Assembly: GCA_964387285.1 (NCBI GenBank) | Contig: CAYLWO010000013.1 | Location: 1-64,000, forward strand | Direction of reading: 5' to 3' | DNA from: Anaerohabitans sp964387285 | GTDB taxonomy: Bacteria > Zhuqueibacterota > Zhuqueibacteria > Residuimicrobiales > Residuimicrobiaceae | DNA length: 64,000 nt | Shown: positions 23,780 through 32,800 of the stretch, piece after piece | Layout: every line of letters starts with the position of its first letter | Numbering within the stretch: position 1 is the stretch's first letter | Notes under the pieces: generated by a model | What the model was told of the DNA's origin: nothing | Database searches by the model: none | The model's input: the letters and a program-made list of their open reading frames with translations, nothing else | Translations under genes and position numbers: made by a program

Positions 23780-24820
23780 ATGACAAAACCGCTCATTTTT
23801 CCGGACAATTACAAAACAGCGTTGGACATCAAACAAACCGAAAAAGCCATCAAGTTGGTTAAAGATTTTTTTGAAATGAGTTTAGCCACGGAGCTCTGCA
23901 TCACCCGCGTTACCGCACCGCTCTTTGTGTTGCAGGGCACCGGCATCAACGATGATTTGAACGGCGTGGAAAAACCGGTATCCTTCAAGGTGCAGGATAT
24001 GAACGGCTGTACCGCTGAAATCGTCCAGTCATTGGCTAAATGGAAACGCATGATGTTGGCTGACTATCAACTTGGCCTTGGTTATGGTCTGTATACGGAT
24101 ATGAATGCCATACGTCCCAGTGAAACGCTGGACAACATCCATTCCCTGTATGTCGATCAGTGGGATTGGGAGCGGGTGATTGAAGAAAAAGACCGCACAG
24201 TGGATTTTTTGCGGGAAATGGTCAACCGCATCTATGCGGTCATGAAACGCACGGAATTCTATCTCTACGATCATTATCCTTATTTGCAGCCCCGCTTGCC
24301 GGAAACGATCACTTTCATTCACTCCGAAGACCTGCTTAACATGTATCCTCATCTGACGCCGAAACAGCGCGAGGATGAGGCAGCCAAAAAATATGGGGCC
24401 ATTTTCATCATCGGCATCGGTGCGGTTCTGAGCAACGGACAGGTGCACGACGGCCGGGCGCCGGATTATGACGACTGGTCCACGGAAACCAGATCCGGAT
24501 ATCGCGGATTGAACGGCGACATCATCGTGTGGAACGATATTTTGCAGTGTGGATTCGAAATATCCTCCATGGGCATTCGCGTCGATCGTGAAGCCCTGTT
24601 GCGGCAGTTGGATTTAGCCGGCACGCAGGAACGGAAAAACCTGTTATTCCATCAGCGCTTATTGAACAACGAGTTGCCGCTTTCCATCGGCGGCGGCATC
24701 GGGCAATCGCGGTTATGCATGTATTATCTGCGCAAAGCGCACATTGGGGAAATTCAGGTGAGTTTGTGGCCGGAGGAGATGAAGACCGCGTGTCGGAGTA
24801 AGGGGATTATGCTGTTATGA
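23780..24820 (+). CDS. asnA: Aspartate-ammonia ligase (asparagine synthetase A)
   Basis: 346 residues from the ATG at 23780, with AAAGGA seven bases upstream; the frame is open to 23696 but the extra residues are not family-like. It makes asparagine from aspartate, ammonia and ATP, using a class II aminoacyl-tRNA-synthetase fold. Motifs seen are ITRVTAPLFVLQGTGINDDLNG, EIVQSLAKWKRMML, DMNAIRPSE, SLYVDQWDWE, ILQCGFEISSMGIRVD and the SIGGGIGQSRLCMYYL motif 3. Length is slightly above the usual 330. It is monocistronic, facing panC, with dispersed repeat copy 4 between them. Confidence 0.96.
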   Translation: MTKPLIFPDNYKTALDIKQTEKAIKLVKDFFEMSLATELCITRVTAPLFVLQGTGINDDLNGVEKPVSFKVQDMNGCTAEIVQSLAKWKRMMLADYQLGLGYGLYTDMNAIRPSETLDNIHSLYVDQWDWERVIEEKDRTVDFLREMVNRIYAVMKRTEFYLYDHYPYLQPRLPETITFIHSEDLLNMYPHLTPKQREDEAAKKYGAIFIIGIGAVLSNGQVHDGRAPDYDDWSTETRSGYRGLNGDIIVWNDILQCGFEISSMGIRVDREALLRQLDLAGTQERKNLLFHQRLLNNELPLSIGGGIGQSRLCMYYLRKAHIGEIQVSLWPEEMKTACRSKGIMLL

Positions 24821-24879
24821 GCAGATGTGCCATACTCATAAACGAAGCAATCACCAGGTAGAGAATCTGCTCTTTATAA

Positions 24880-24949
24880 GGGGTTTGCTCCACTCCAACA
24901 CAGATCATCGACTTTGTCAGCGACGGTGCCTCGTTCGCAATGACACGGT
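24880..24949 (-). repeat. Dispersed ~70-bp intergenic repeat, copy 4
   Basis: Reverse-oriented copy (reads ACCGTGTCATTGCGAACGAG from the right end). It is close in sequence to copy 1, including CAAAGT-GATGATCT in the middle. It fills most of the 159-base gap between the convergent asnA and panC genes, again a transcript-end position. Confidence 0.8.
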
Positions 24950-24979
24950 ATGAGTGTTATTTGGGGATTGCAGTACATT

Positions 24980-25825
24980 TTAAACTCGCACCATCACATT
25001 ATCAATCAACCGCACCTTGCCGAAATAAACCGCCAGCGCAATGACCACATCTTTGGTAATTTCGGCAACCGGTTCTAAACTGTCCGGATCCACCACTTCA
25101 ATATAATCGATGCGGCTTTTGTCCATGGACTCGATCATCTCCTGCATGGCCAGTTTAATGTCCGCCGCCTTGCGCTCGCCGCTGCGAATCAGAGATTCGG
25201 CAAAACGCAGACTCTGATACAGGATCAGCGCTTCCGCCTTTTCTTCTTGTGAAAGATTCTTATTACGAGAACTCATGGCCAGACCATTGGCTTCGCGGAC
25301 AATGGGCGCCAACTCGATTTGCACAGGAAAATTCAGATCCCGCACCATGCGCTTGATCACAGCCGCTTGCTGATAATCCTTAGCGCCGAACACAGCCACA
25401 TCCGGTTGCACGATGTGAAATAATTTGGCCACAACCGTGGTCACGCCTTGAAAGTGCGTTGGTCGGGAAATGCCGCACATCCGCTCGGTGAGCTTTTTCA
25501 CCTGAACCAGGGAACTGAAATCCCGGGGATACATCTCTTGATCAGCAGGAGCAAAAATCACATCCGCGCCCGCCTCTTCGGCCAGAATGGCATCGCGCTC
25601 CAGATCGCGCGGATAACTGGCGAAATCCTCCTGTGGTGCAAATTGCATGGGATTCACATATACGCTGACCACCACCACATCGGCAAGATCGCGACAACAG
25701 CGGATCAGGCTCAGGTGCCCTTCATGCAACCACCCCATGGTGGGAACCAGGCCTATGCGTTTTTTTCCGGAACGCCATTGTAAGACGGCGTCTTGCATTT
25801 CGATAATGGATCGAATGATTCTCAC
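24980..25825 (-). CDS. panC: Pantothenate synthetase
   Basis: 281 residues. It joins pantoate and beta-alanine with ATP. GLVPTMGWLHEGHLSLI carries the HxGH nucleotide motif, followed by SVYVNPMQFAPQEDF, SYPRDLERD, FGAKDYQQAAVIKRMV and SSRNKNLS (KMSKS equivalent). The start is a GTG at 25825 directly abutting the panB TAA, so the two genes are translationally coupled. With panB upstream, this supplies pantothenate for the CoA pathway, whose last enzyme (coaE) is also in the window. No panD is seen here. Confidence 0.97.
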   Translation of the reverse strand: MRIIRSIIEMQDAVLQWRSGKKRIGLVPTMGWLHEGHLSLIRCCRDLADVVVVSVYVNPMQFAPQEDFASYPRDLERDAILAEEAGADVIFAPADQEMYPRDFSSLVQVKKLTERMCGISRPTHFQGVTTVVAKLFHIVQPDVAVFGAKDYQQAAVIKRMVRDLNFPVQIELAPIVREANGLAMSSRNKNLSQEEKAEALILYQSLRFAESLIRSGERKAADIKLAMQEMIESMDKSRIDYIEVVDPDSLEPVAEITKDVVIALAVYFGKVRLIDNVMVRV

Positions 25826-26623
25826 TTAAAAACTCTCGTCTATGGCTGGAAACGCGCAGTTGCGGACATCCTCGGCATAATGCTGACACGCCTCACGAAC
25901 CGTCTGTCCCAGCTCTGCGTAGCGACGAACAAATTTCGGCTTGAACTGTTCATACAAACCCAACAGATCCTGGGTAACCAGAATCTGTCCGTCACACCAC
26001 GGTCCGGCGCCAATGCCGATGGTCGGGATGGTTATCGATTCGGTTGTTTTTTTCGCGATCTCTTTTGGAATTTTTTCCAAAACAACGGCAAAAGCGCCTG
26101 CTTCCTGTAAAGCCTTCGCATCAACTAAAAGTTGTTTTGCAGCGGCGTCATCTGCAGCCTGCAATTTATAGCCGCCGAATTTATGAATGGATTGCGGCGT
26201 CAGGCCGAGGTGGCCCATGACCGGCATGCCGGCGTTCACCAACCGGCGCACGGTTTCGGCCATGAACTCGCCTCCCTCCAACTTGACCGCATCCACCTGC
26301 GCTTCTTTGAAAAAACGTCCGGCATTGAGCATGGCCTGCTCAGCATTAATCTGAAAGGAAAGGAACGGCATGTCGGCCACCAACAGAGCATGCTTGACGC
26401 CGCGTCGAACCGCCCGGCAATGATAAAGCGCTTCCTCCATGGTAAACGGCAAGGTGGTGGATTCTCCGGAAAAAACCATGGCTGTGGAATCTCCGACCAA
26501 CACCACGTCCATAGCCGCTGCATCCAGCAACATGGCCAGAGTGCAATCATATGCGGTCAACGCGACAATTTTTTCATGACCTTTCATGGCCATGATTTTC
26601 GGCACCGTCATGAAGGTTTCCAT
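25826..26623 (-). CDS. panB: 3-methyl-2-oxobutanoate hydroxymethyltransferase
   Basis: 265 residues. It transfers a hydroxymethyl group from methylene-THF to alpha-ketoisovalerate to give ketopantoate. Metal ligands and active-site motifs are VLVGDSTAMV, ADMPFLSFQ, VKLEGGE, PVMGHLGLTPQS and VLEKIPKEIA, then IGIGAGPWCDGQILVTQDLLGL. The ATG at 26623 lies 15 bases after the PorV-like gene; a second ATG four codons in is also possible. The panC gene follows without a gap. Confidence 0.97.
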   Translation of the reverse strand: METFMTVPKIMAMKGHEKIVALTAYDCTLAMLLDAAAMDVVLVGDSTAMVFSGESTTLPFTMEEALYHCRAVRRGVKHALLVADMPFLSFQINAEQAMLNAGRFFKEAQVDAVKLEGGEFMAETVRRLVNAGMPVMGHLGLTPQSIHKFGGYKLQAADDAAAKQLLVDAKALQEAGAFAVVLEKIPKEIAKKTTESITIPTIGIGAGPWCDGQILVTQDLLGLYEQFKPKFVRRYAELGQTVREACQHYAEDVRNCAFPAIDESF

Positions 26624-26638
26624 CAGACGCTCGATTTA

Positions 26639-27577
26639 TTAAAACTGGCTGGAGAGGGTAAAGCGGTTAAGTGAGCCGATTTCGCCAAGCGATGTGAATG
26701 CATAATCCAGATGAATTTCACGCCAGATATATCCCAGGCCGATCGCTGCACCGGCGAAACGATCTTTGTTGCCGCCGGTTTGCATGTCCCTGCCTACGTT
26801 GTCATAACCCAGACGCAAGAACGCTTGCGGACTGAGAGTAAATTCCCCACCCAGGCTGCCGTGCCATTTTTCTTGATCATATTGATAGACGACGAGGCTA
26901 AGCAGCAACGGCAAGTGTTCCAATTTTTTACTGGCGCCAAACCGGACGCACTGCGGCAGATCATCCTTGGTCGTGATAAAAGCGGAGGTGGTCTGACCCA
27001 GGTTAAAAATGCCGGCCGCCAGAGTCAACATGGCTTTGGGGAAATGATAAAGCACGCCGGCATCAACGGCAAAGGCGTCAGAGCTGTATTCGGCGATGCC
27101 GAAACGAATGTATTTCGCAGAAACACCAATGCTGAAATTGCTGACCGGTTGCATGCTATAGGCTGCCGCAAGGCAAAAGCTGTTGGAGGAGAAATTGCCG
27201 AGATCCTGATTATCCGCATCCGTTTTTTTAAAATTACCATAGTCCATGTAGGACAACCCTATGCCGAGATTGCCTGGCCCCAGATGCGGCTGCACAAAGC
27301 CGACAAAGCCAAAATTGAAATCCAGCAAATGCTTCAAATAGGTAAAGCCGGCTGAACGGTTCTGAATATCAGCCAAACCGGCCGGATTATAATAAATCGC
27401 ATGAATATCATTCGAGATCGCTAAAAATGAACCAGCCATACCGGCAGCGCGAGCCCCTACCTGTGTTTTTAAAAATTGAAAACCGGTCGTGCCGGGAGAA
27501 TCAGCGGCAAAAATCAGCCCGGTTAACGTAAAAATCAGCAAAAGCAGCAACAGTGTACGCATAGCACGAATTCCCAT
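26639..27577 (-). CDS. PorV/PorQ-family outer-membrane beta-barrel protein
   Basis: 312 residues. A signal peptide (MRTLLLLLLIFTLTGLIFA) is followed by FLKTQVGARAAGMAGSFLAISNDIHAIYYNPAGLA, the hallmark start of the PorV/PorQ (UPF0164) family, then amphipathic strands of a FadL-like barrel. In Bacteroidetes, PorV shuttles type IX cargo to the surface and PorQ-type proteins are structural partners. Three proteins here carry matching C-terminal sorting domains, which supports a secretion-linked role, although the paralogue type cannot be settled. The ORF extends upstream to 27652 through tRNA-Thr, so the ATG at 27577 is used; another ATG at 27562 starts exactly at the signal peptide. Confidence 0.85.
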   Translation of the reverse strand: MGIRAMRTLLLLLLIFTLTGLIFAADSPGTTGFQFLKTQVGARAAGMAGSFLAISNDIHAIYYNPAGLADIQNRSAGFTYLKHLLDFNFGFVGFVQPHLGPGNLGIGLSYMDYGNFKKTDADNQDLGNFSSNSFCLAAAYSMQPVSNFSIGVSAKYIRFGIAEYSSDAFAVDAGVLYHFPKAMLTLAAGIFNLGQTTSAFITTKDDLPQCVRFGASKKLEHLPLLLSLVVYQYDQEKWHGSLGGEFTLSPQAFLRLGYDNVGRDMQTGGNKDRFAGAAIGLGYIWREIHLDYAFTSLGEIGSLNRFTLSSQF

Positions 27578-27616
27578 TTTTACACCACCCGTTCCGGATA
27601 GCCCTAAAATACAAAG

Positions 27617-27689
27617 AGCCACCTGTCGGAATCGAACCGACGACCTGCTCATTACGAGTGAGCCGCTCTACCGACTGAGCTAAGGTGGC
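27617..27689 (-). tRNA. tRNA-Thr (anticodon CGT)
   Basis: 73-base minus-strand cloverleaf. Acceptor GCCACCT pairs with AGGTGGC, positions 8-9 are TA and the D stem starts GCTC. The anticodon stem GCTCA/TGAGC holds loop CTCGTAA (anticodon CGT), and the T loop is TTCGATT. Discriminator T, CCA not encoded. It lies 39 bases upstream of the PorV-like gene, possibly on the same transcript. Confidence 0.95.
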
Positions 27690-27757
27690 TGTTCATTACT
27701 TTTTAATTTTCAATTAATTTAGTTAAATTCATAAATTAAAGCAAGCGAAATTTCCGC

Positions 27758-28096
27758 CTACTCTTCTATCGGCGCAGTAGCTTCTTGCATCTGGCCGAAT
27801 AGCGCAAAACCGATGATGACGACAAATAATCCGACGATAAGCGCTGCCACGACCACCATGGCCAGAGTAGCCAACAAATCAGCAGCGTTGCTGCGCTCCT
27901 GATGGTGATTCCGCTTGCTGATCATCATGTCATAAAGCATTTTTCCGGAAAAAACGACAAACAGCAAAATTCCAGCCATAATGCGCGGAAATGAGACATA
28001 TTTTTCCTGTGCCCAAATTAAAGGATAGAGCAACCAGAGCACCAGGCTCCATTTGGCAATTTCAACGGCAACCGGTTTTATTTTAGCTAGGTTCAT
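27758..28096 (-). CDS. Small membrane protein of unknown function
   Basis: 112 residues with three likely transmembrane helices (WSLVLWLLYPLIWA, IMAGILLFVVFSGKML, and AMVVVAALIVGLFVVIIGFALFG) separated by a short basic loop (ISKRNHHQERS). No family recognised. The ATG overlaps the yraN stop by four bases (ATGA), so it is translationally coupled and closes the ten-gene run. Overlap with yraN and normal codon use support it as a real gene. Confidence 0.75.
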   Translation of the reverse strand: MNLAKIKPVAVEIAKWSLVLWLLYPLIWAQEKYVSFPRIMAGILLFVVFSGKMLYDMMISKRNHHQERSNAADLLATLAMVVVAALIVGLFVVIIGFALFGQMQEATAPIEE

Positions 28097-28479
28097 ATCG
28101 ACTCGTTTTCTTCGTTAACCCAAAAAGCATCGCGAATATGGTTGATCACCACATTGCCTTTGACCATTCGTAAGGTGATAATATCATATCGGGAATCCAT
28201 CTCGCTAAGCTGATGCAACATGCGATAGTGTGCGGCAGCTGAAATCATACGCCGCTGCTTACGCAAGGTGACCCATGTTTCCGGCTCACCGAAACTGTCG
28301 CTCTTGCAGGTTTTGACTTCCACGAAACAAAGACACTGCCCTTCCTGAGCGACAATATCGATTTCGCCATGACCTGCGCGAAAATTTCGTTGCAGTATTT
28401 TTACACCCTGCTCCTGCAGATACTCAGCCGCCTTTTCCTCACCCAGATTTCCTAATTTTTTTGCATGGCTTCGGATCAC
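28093..28479 (-). CDS. YraN-family (UPF0102) endonuclease-like protein
   Basis: 128 residues from a GTG at 28479, which overlaps the rnhB stop (GTGA); the frame extends to 28533 but that would sit inside rnhB. The family pattern is clear: LGNLGEEKAAEYLQEQG, NFRAGHGEIDIVAQEG and CFVEVKTCKSDSFGEP, the PD-(D/E)XK-like nuclease core with the Asp and Glu-x-Lys of the active site. The biochemical role is not firmly established; it commonly follows rnhB, as here, suggesting nucleic acid processing. Confidence 0.9.
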   Translation of the reverse strand: MIRSHAKKLGNLGEEKAAEYLQEQGVKILQRNFRAGHGEIDIVAQEGQCLCFVEVKTCKSDSFGEPETWVTLRKQRRMISAAAHYRMLHQLSEMDSRYDIITLRMVKGNVVINHIRDAFWVNEENESI

Positions 28480-29102
28480 GGCAAGATATCCTGCAACTGC
28501 CTGGGATGAAAGGATCGTCGATGTATGGGACACCAGCCCCAGCGACGAATTGCGTCAATGTGCATGGCGGTCGGATAGCCCTTATGTTTGTCAAATCGAT
28601 ACTGTGGATATTGTTCATGATACTGCACCATCAGCCGGTCCCGGGTTACCTTGGCGATAATGGATGCGGCGGCAATGCTCATGGACAGGCTATCCCCCTT
28701 TATTAACGTCGTGACTGGAACAAAAGTTTCTGGTTTTCCACGACCGTCGATTAAGAGATGATCAGGCCGGCGATCCAGTTCGGCCACGGCCTCCAACATG
28801 GCCAGATAGGTTGCCTGCAATATGTTCACTCGGTCAATCTCTGTTTCCGGGACAATGCCCACACCGATGGAAACCGCCTTTGCCCGTATCTCGTCAACGG
28901 CGGCTTCACGCTGCCGTGCGGACAGCTTTTTCGAATCGTTGATGCCGGCCATTAACGGCTGTTGCCTGCGAAAAATAACCGCGGCAGCGACTACCGGCCC
29001 GGCTAACGGACCACGACCCGCCTCATCTACACCGGCAATCCAATCGATACCCTGACGCCAGAGTAATTTTTCATGATGCAAAAGGTCAGGACATTTCTTC
29101 AT
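28476..29102 (-). CDS. rnhB: Ribonuclease HII
   Basis: 208 residues from the ATG at 29102; an in-frame extension to 29174 would overlap the PEGA gene. It cleaves RNA in RNA/DNA hybrids and at single ribonucleotides in DNA. The active site is visible: IAGVDEAGRGPLAGPV (Asp-Glu), NDSKKLSARQRE, HLLIDGRG and SIAAASIIAKVTRDRLM. A C-terminal HKGYPTAMHIDAIRRWG and HRRSFHP follow, as in the family. It is part of the long operon and coupled to yraN. Confidence 0.96.
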   Translation of the reverse strand: MKKCPDLLHHEKLLWRQGIDWIAGVDEAGRGPLAGPVVAAAVIFRRQQPLMAGINDSKKLSARQREAAVDEIRAKAVSIGVGIVPETEIDRVNILQATYLAMLEAVAELDRRPDHLLIDGRGKPETFVPVTTLIKGDSLSMSIAAASIIAKVTRDRLMVQYHEQYPQYRFDKHKGYPTAMHIDAIRRWGWCPIHRRSFHPRQLQDILP

Positions 29103-29112
29103 TTCATTCTCA

Positions 29113-29853
29113 TCACGGTCTGGACGGCGGCAATGGCAAATCGCCCTCTTTCGTAGTTGCCTCACTGCCGTCATCCTGAAAAACCAACCAGACTAATGCT
29201 GCGCAGACGCCGGCGCCGCCCATAGCCCACCAGGTTTTATACCAGGGCCTGGACAGATGGTTCAGACTTACATGCAGTGAATCGGTTTTACCCGGCCTGA
29301 CTTGTACACTCTGACGATAATCGCGATAACCTTCCAGATGAATCAATAACTCATAGTCGCCGGAAATCATATTATAAAAAGAAGCAGGCGTGTTGAGTGA
29401 AACAGACTTGCCGATGCGCCTGTCATAAAAAATGGCTACAGCCGATTCCGGTTCTGTTATGATACGCACTCCACCCATCATGGATTGCCTGACAAAGGCG
29501 TATTGTTCATACAGATCCGGCGGCATCAGGTTGGCGTCAAGTTCACGACTGGGATCCGTGGTCACGGCCGACACCAGCTGGCTGCGGATGCTGTCCTGTT
29601 GACCGCTCTGTCGAATTAACGAAAAGGCGGAATAGAGATGAGCATCAAACCTTTGCGACGGCGTGAGCGTCGTGTCCCTGAGCGCCTGTTGCAGATACAC
29701 TAGGGCTTGTTCAAATTCAGCCTCGTAAAAGGCCTGCATGCCCTGTCGCACCTGATCACCGGTTGACGTCTGCGCAATTGCAGAGAACGGTATAGGAAGA
29801 TTACAGGCAAACAGAACGGCAACCGCAATAGGTATGCCACGCGTTTTTTTCAT
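29113..29853 (-). CDS. PEGA-domain protein with C-terminal membrane anchor
   Basis: 246 residues: signal peptide (FACNLPIPFSAIAQT), a helical TPR-like part (QGMQAFYEAEFEQALVYLQQALRD), then a PEGA-type strand module (GVRIITEPESAVAIFYDRRIGKSVSLNTPASFYNMISGDYEL and LEGYRDYRQSVQVRPGKTDSLHVSL), and a C-terminal transmembrane helix (WWAMGGAGVCAALVWLVFQ). PEGA domains are beta-sandwiches common in surface proteins and in the extracellular parts of bacterial kinases. The ATG overlaps the stop of the giant secreted protein by four bases, and the pseudokinase two genes upstream also has a PEGA module, so the three likely act together at the envelope. Function unknown. Confidence 0.78.
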   Translation of the reverse strand: MKKTRGIPIAVAVLFACNLPIPFSAIAQTSTGDQVRQGMQAFYEAEFEQALVYLQQALRDTTLTPSQRFDAHLYSAFSLIRQSGQQDSIRSQLVSAVTTDPSRELDANLMPPDLYEQYAFVRQSMMGGVRIITEPESAVAIFYDRRIGKSVSLNTPASFYNMISGDYELLIHLEGYRDYRQSVQVRPGKTDSLHVSLNHLSRPWYKTWWAMGGAGVCAALVWLVFQDDGSEATTKEGDLPLPPSRP

Positions 29854-32800
29854 CGTATATAGATCATCTTTCTTTGAGCGGAAAAATCCGGGCCAGTCAT
29901 TTGCAAAAGGTAGACCCCGGAACCTAAATGTTGACCATTTTGATCACAACCATCCCAAATCCACTGTTTTCGACCGATCGATTGCATGGCAAACGAATGC
30001 CAACGCACCTTCTGCCCCAGAATATTGCATATTGTTATCTCTACATTTCCCACTTTAGCCAAATTCCAGGTGATCAAAGTTTGCTGGTTAAACGGATTCG
30101 GATAATTACAGGACAATTCGGACTGCGTGACGATCCCGGTGCGCGCATGTTCGGCCATAAATTGGGCGTTGCCGGCAAAAATTTTCAGACGCCGAACAGA
30201 ATCGGGCAATGTATTAAAGTAGTAATAAACAGAATCATTTTTTAAATTGACCCACACCTGGTCCGGTTCATCCCAGAGAGCCAGGGAGAGGTTTTCCGGC
30301 AAATCAGTAAGACGATTGAAACACAGTTTCACAGCCTGATGAGGCTGGTTCGTCTTAACTCTCATATTCCAGATATGACCGTCAGCAGGTGGATAAAAAG
30401 CGGTCGTCACTGGATGCCGATCGCTGTCGGAGAAATAAAGCGATACATAATCCGTCAACGCATACGGTTCCGGATAATTTATCGGGTAGAGACCGGCTGC
30501 GGCAACGCCGATATAATTGCGACTGTCAAGCAAATCCCCCACCCGGGCTGATATGACCAGGGCCCAATCCGCTTGCTGGAAAGGCTTTTCGCCTGTTTCT
30601 TTCGATAAAGACGATGCCGTTTCCAACGCCGGAATACGCAGAACGGCTTGCTGCTGAGTCACAAAGAAACTGTACCCCTCCCACGGTTTCATTTGCATCA
30701 CCTCAAACGGCAACCGCCATTCTCCGTTCCAGGCATAGGGACCAACGATCCTTTGCGTATCAGCGCCGGTGGCGGTGAAAATATCACGCCAATCGATCGT
30801 GAAAGCAAATGGATTGGCCACATCGTTCCAGCCTTTTTCCAGGGTGATGGTAAAAGGCTGCATGACGGGCACTGAGGTTCCCGGACCGCTGTCCAGCATG
30901 ATATCTGCCAGGGAGGTGATTAACCAGAAAGAGCGTCCGGGTTCGATATTGCCGATATCGGGATATTCCACAAAACCGCTTTGCGTCGTGTTCCACGAGA
31001 ATAACCGCCATTTGCTTTTCTGGTACGCATTGAAATCATCAACGAAAACCGATTCCGGTCGCGGGTCCTCCAGCTGCAAAGGAACGGAAATCATGCGATA
31101 ATTGCTGACAACCTGACCGCTGCTAATCACATTGGGGCGCTGCATGCCGGAATTATCCGTCCCGGTGACGCGTACGCGCAGACTAAAACTGGACGGCACA
31201 GCCTCTTGCGCCGGTTCGCGTCGCAAGGTCAAGCCGTCAGAGGCCCAGATAACATATTCCAAGCCGCGAGCCTGCGCCGCATAGGCTGGTATAGTCGCTG
31301 TAAAAGTGCTGTCGTTCGCAGGGGTCATGGCCACTGTGGCGCGATATCTACTGCCTGCCGGCCAATACTGCACGCTGGCACTGGCAACACGGTTGGCATC
31401 ACGGATCACGGCCTGAATATTCGTTTCGCTTTTTTCCGCAATCGGCGCACCCCTAGACTGATGATTGACCACTGGCGGCGTACTGTCCAAATGTATTTGC
31501 AGCAATGCAGCTGACGAGATATTTCCCGCACTATCACTGATCGTGGTCTGAATTTTATAAATGCCATCGTTTGCATTGATGACTTTGAGTTCTGTTTCGA
31601 GCTTGCCAAAAACCGGCGCCTGCTTGGTTTGCACCGGTTCCGGCAGCAGAGTATGCGAGAAAACACATTGATTAGGATGTGCCTCGGTATAATAAACCAG
31701 AACGGAAATTTTACCGGTCTTTTTCTGATTGTACCAATCCGGTGGATAAGCCGGCAACAAGCAGCGCAAACTGTCAATAACCGGAACTTTATTATCATAC
31801 CGTAAGACAATCAAGGCGGTTTTACTGTAATCAATATTGCCCTTGCCGTCCATCAACCATAAATATAATTTCTGTCCATCCGGGGTGCGCGCCCGTACCT
31901 TGAACGGTTGCACTGCTGCTCCTGTACCGGAAGTATCCTGAACGCTGGTCGGCGGTCGATCAAAACGATACAACACCCTGGCAATACCACTGGGATCAGG
32001 AGGATTTTCCCAGGTCAGGAGGAAATCAGGACTCTTTTGCCAGGGAGTGGGATTGGCGCCGTTGACAGCGACATTCCTGGGCATCTCCGGCGCTAGATGA
32101 TCAACATAAGCAGTATCGATAAGTGTTGTGGCTTCCGCCATATTATTGAAAGTTTCCCGATTGCCAACGTTGTCCCAGGCCGCCGCCTCAAAAGCATAAC
32201 GATGACCGTGTACACCGATATAGCGACTGTTGAAACGTCGCGCTTTTTCCTGCCAGGTGTACCAGGGACCGTTATCGATGCGCATGCGCACATCATATTC
32301 GCCTGATAAACCGGAACCAGCGCCATCGCTGCCGGCAGCCTGCCCACTCCAGTTCACCTCGAATTCCGGGCTGATACTGGTGACCGGTGAAATCGCATAG
32401 CTGTTGACTGGCGCGGTCGCGTCCAGACATAGGGATAAAGAGTCCATCGCCGATCGTTTTGTTTTATCTGATAATTTAATCGGAATGGAATAACAACCGT
32501 CTGCTAAACCGGATAACGGCAGATCTGCATTGAGCCATTTCTTTGTTCCAGGGGCCGGATCGACAAGAGTAAAGGGCGTTGCACTATATGGTGTAAAAAT
32601 AAATAAAGAGTCCGGATGCATTTCAGTGTATTGGATTTTTATCTGTGTTTGGTTGATGTGCAGCGGATTCAACCATTTGCCGAGATAGGCGCCGGCGGCC
32701 ATAGATACGCTATCGATCTGCGGAGATAAGGCGTCATACAACAGGGTGACACTCGCATATTTTTTATAGTCGGTATTGCCCCGGCCGTCACAGAGCCAGA

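Noticed and set aside
391..24949. Four repeat copies considered as a CRISPR or integron array
   Set aside because: Copies are single, kilobases apart, in both orientations and without spacers or cas or integrase genes.
27578..27652. Longer start for the PorV-like gene
   Set aside because: It would place codons inside tRNA-Thr; the signal peptide begins at 27577 or 27562.
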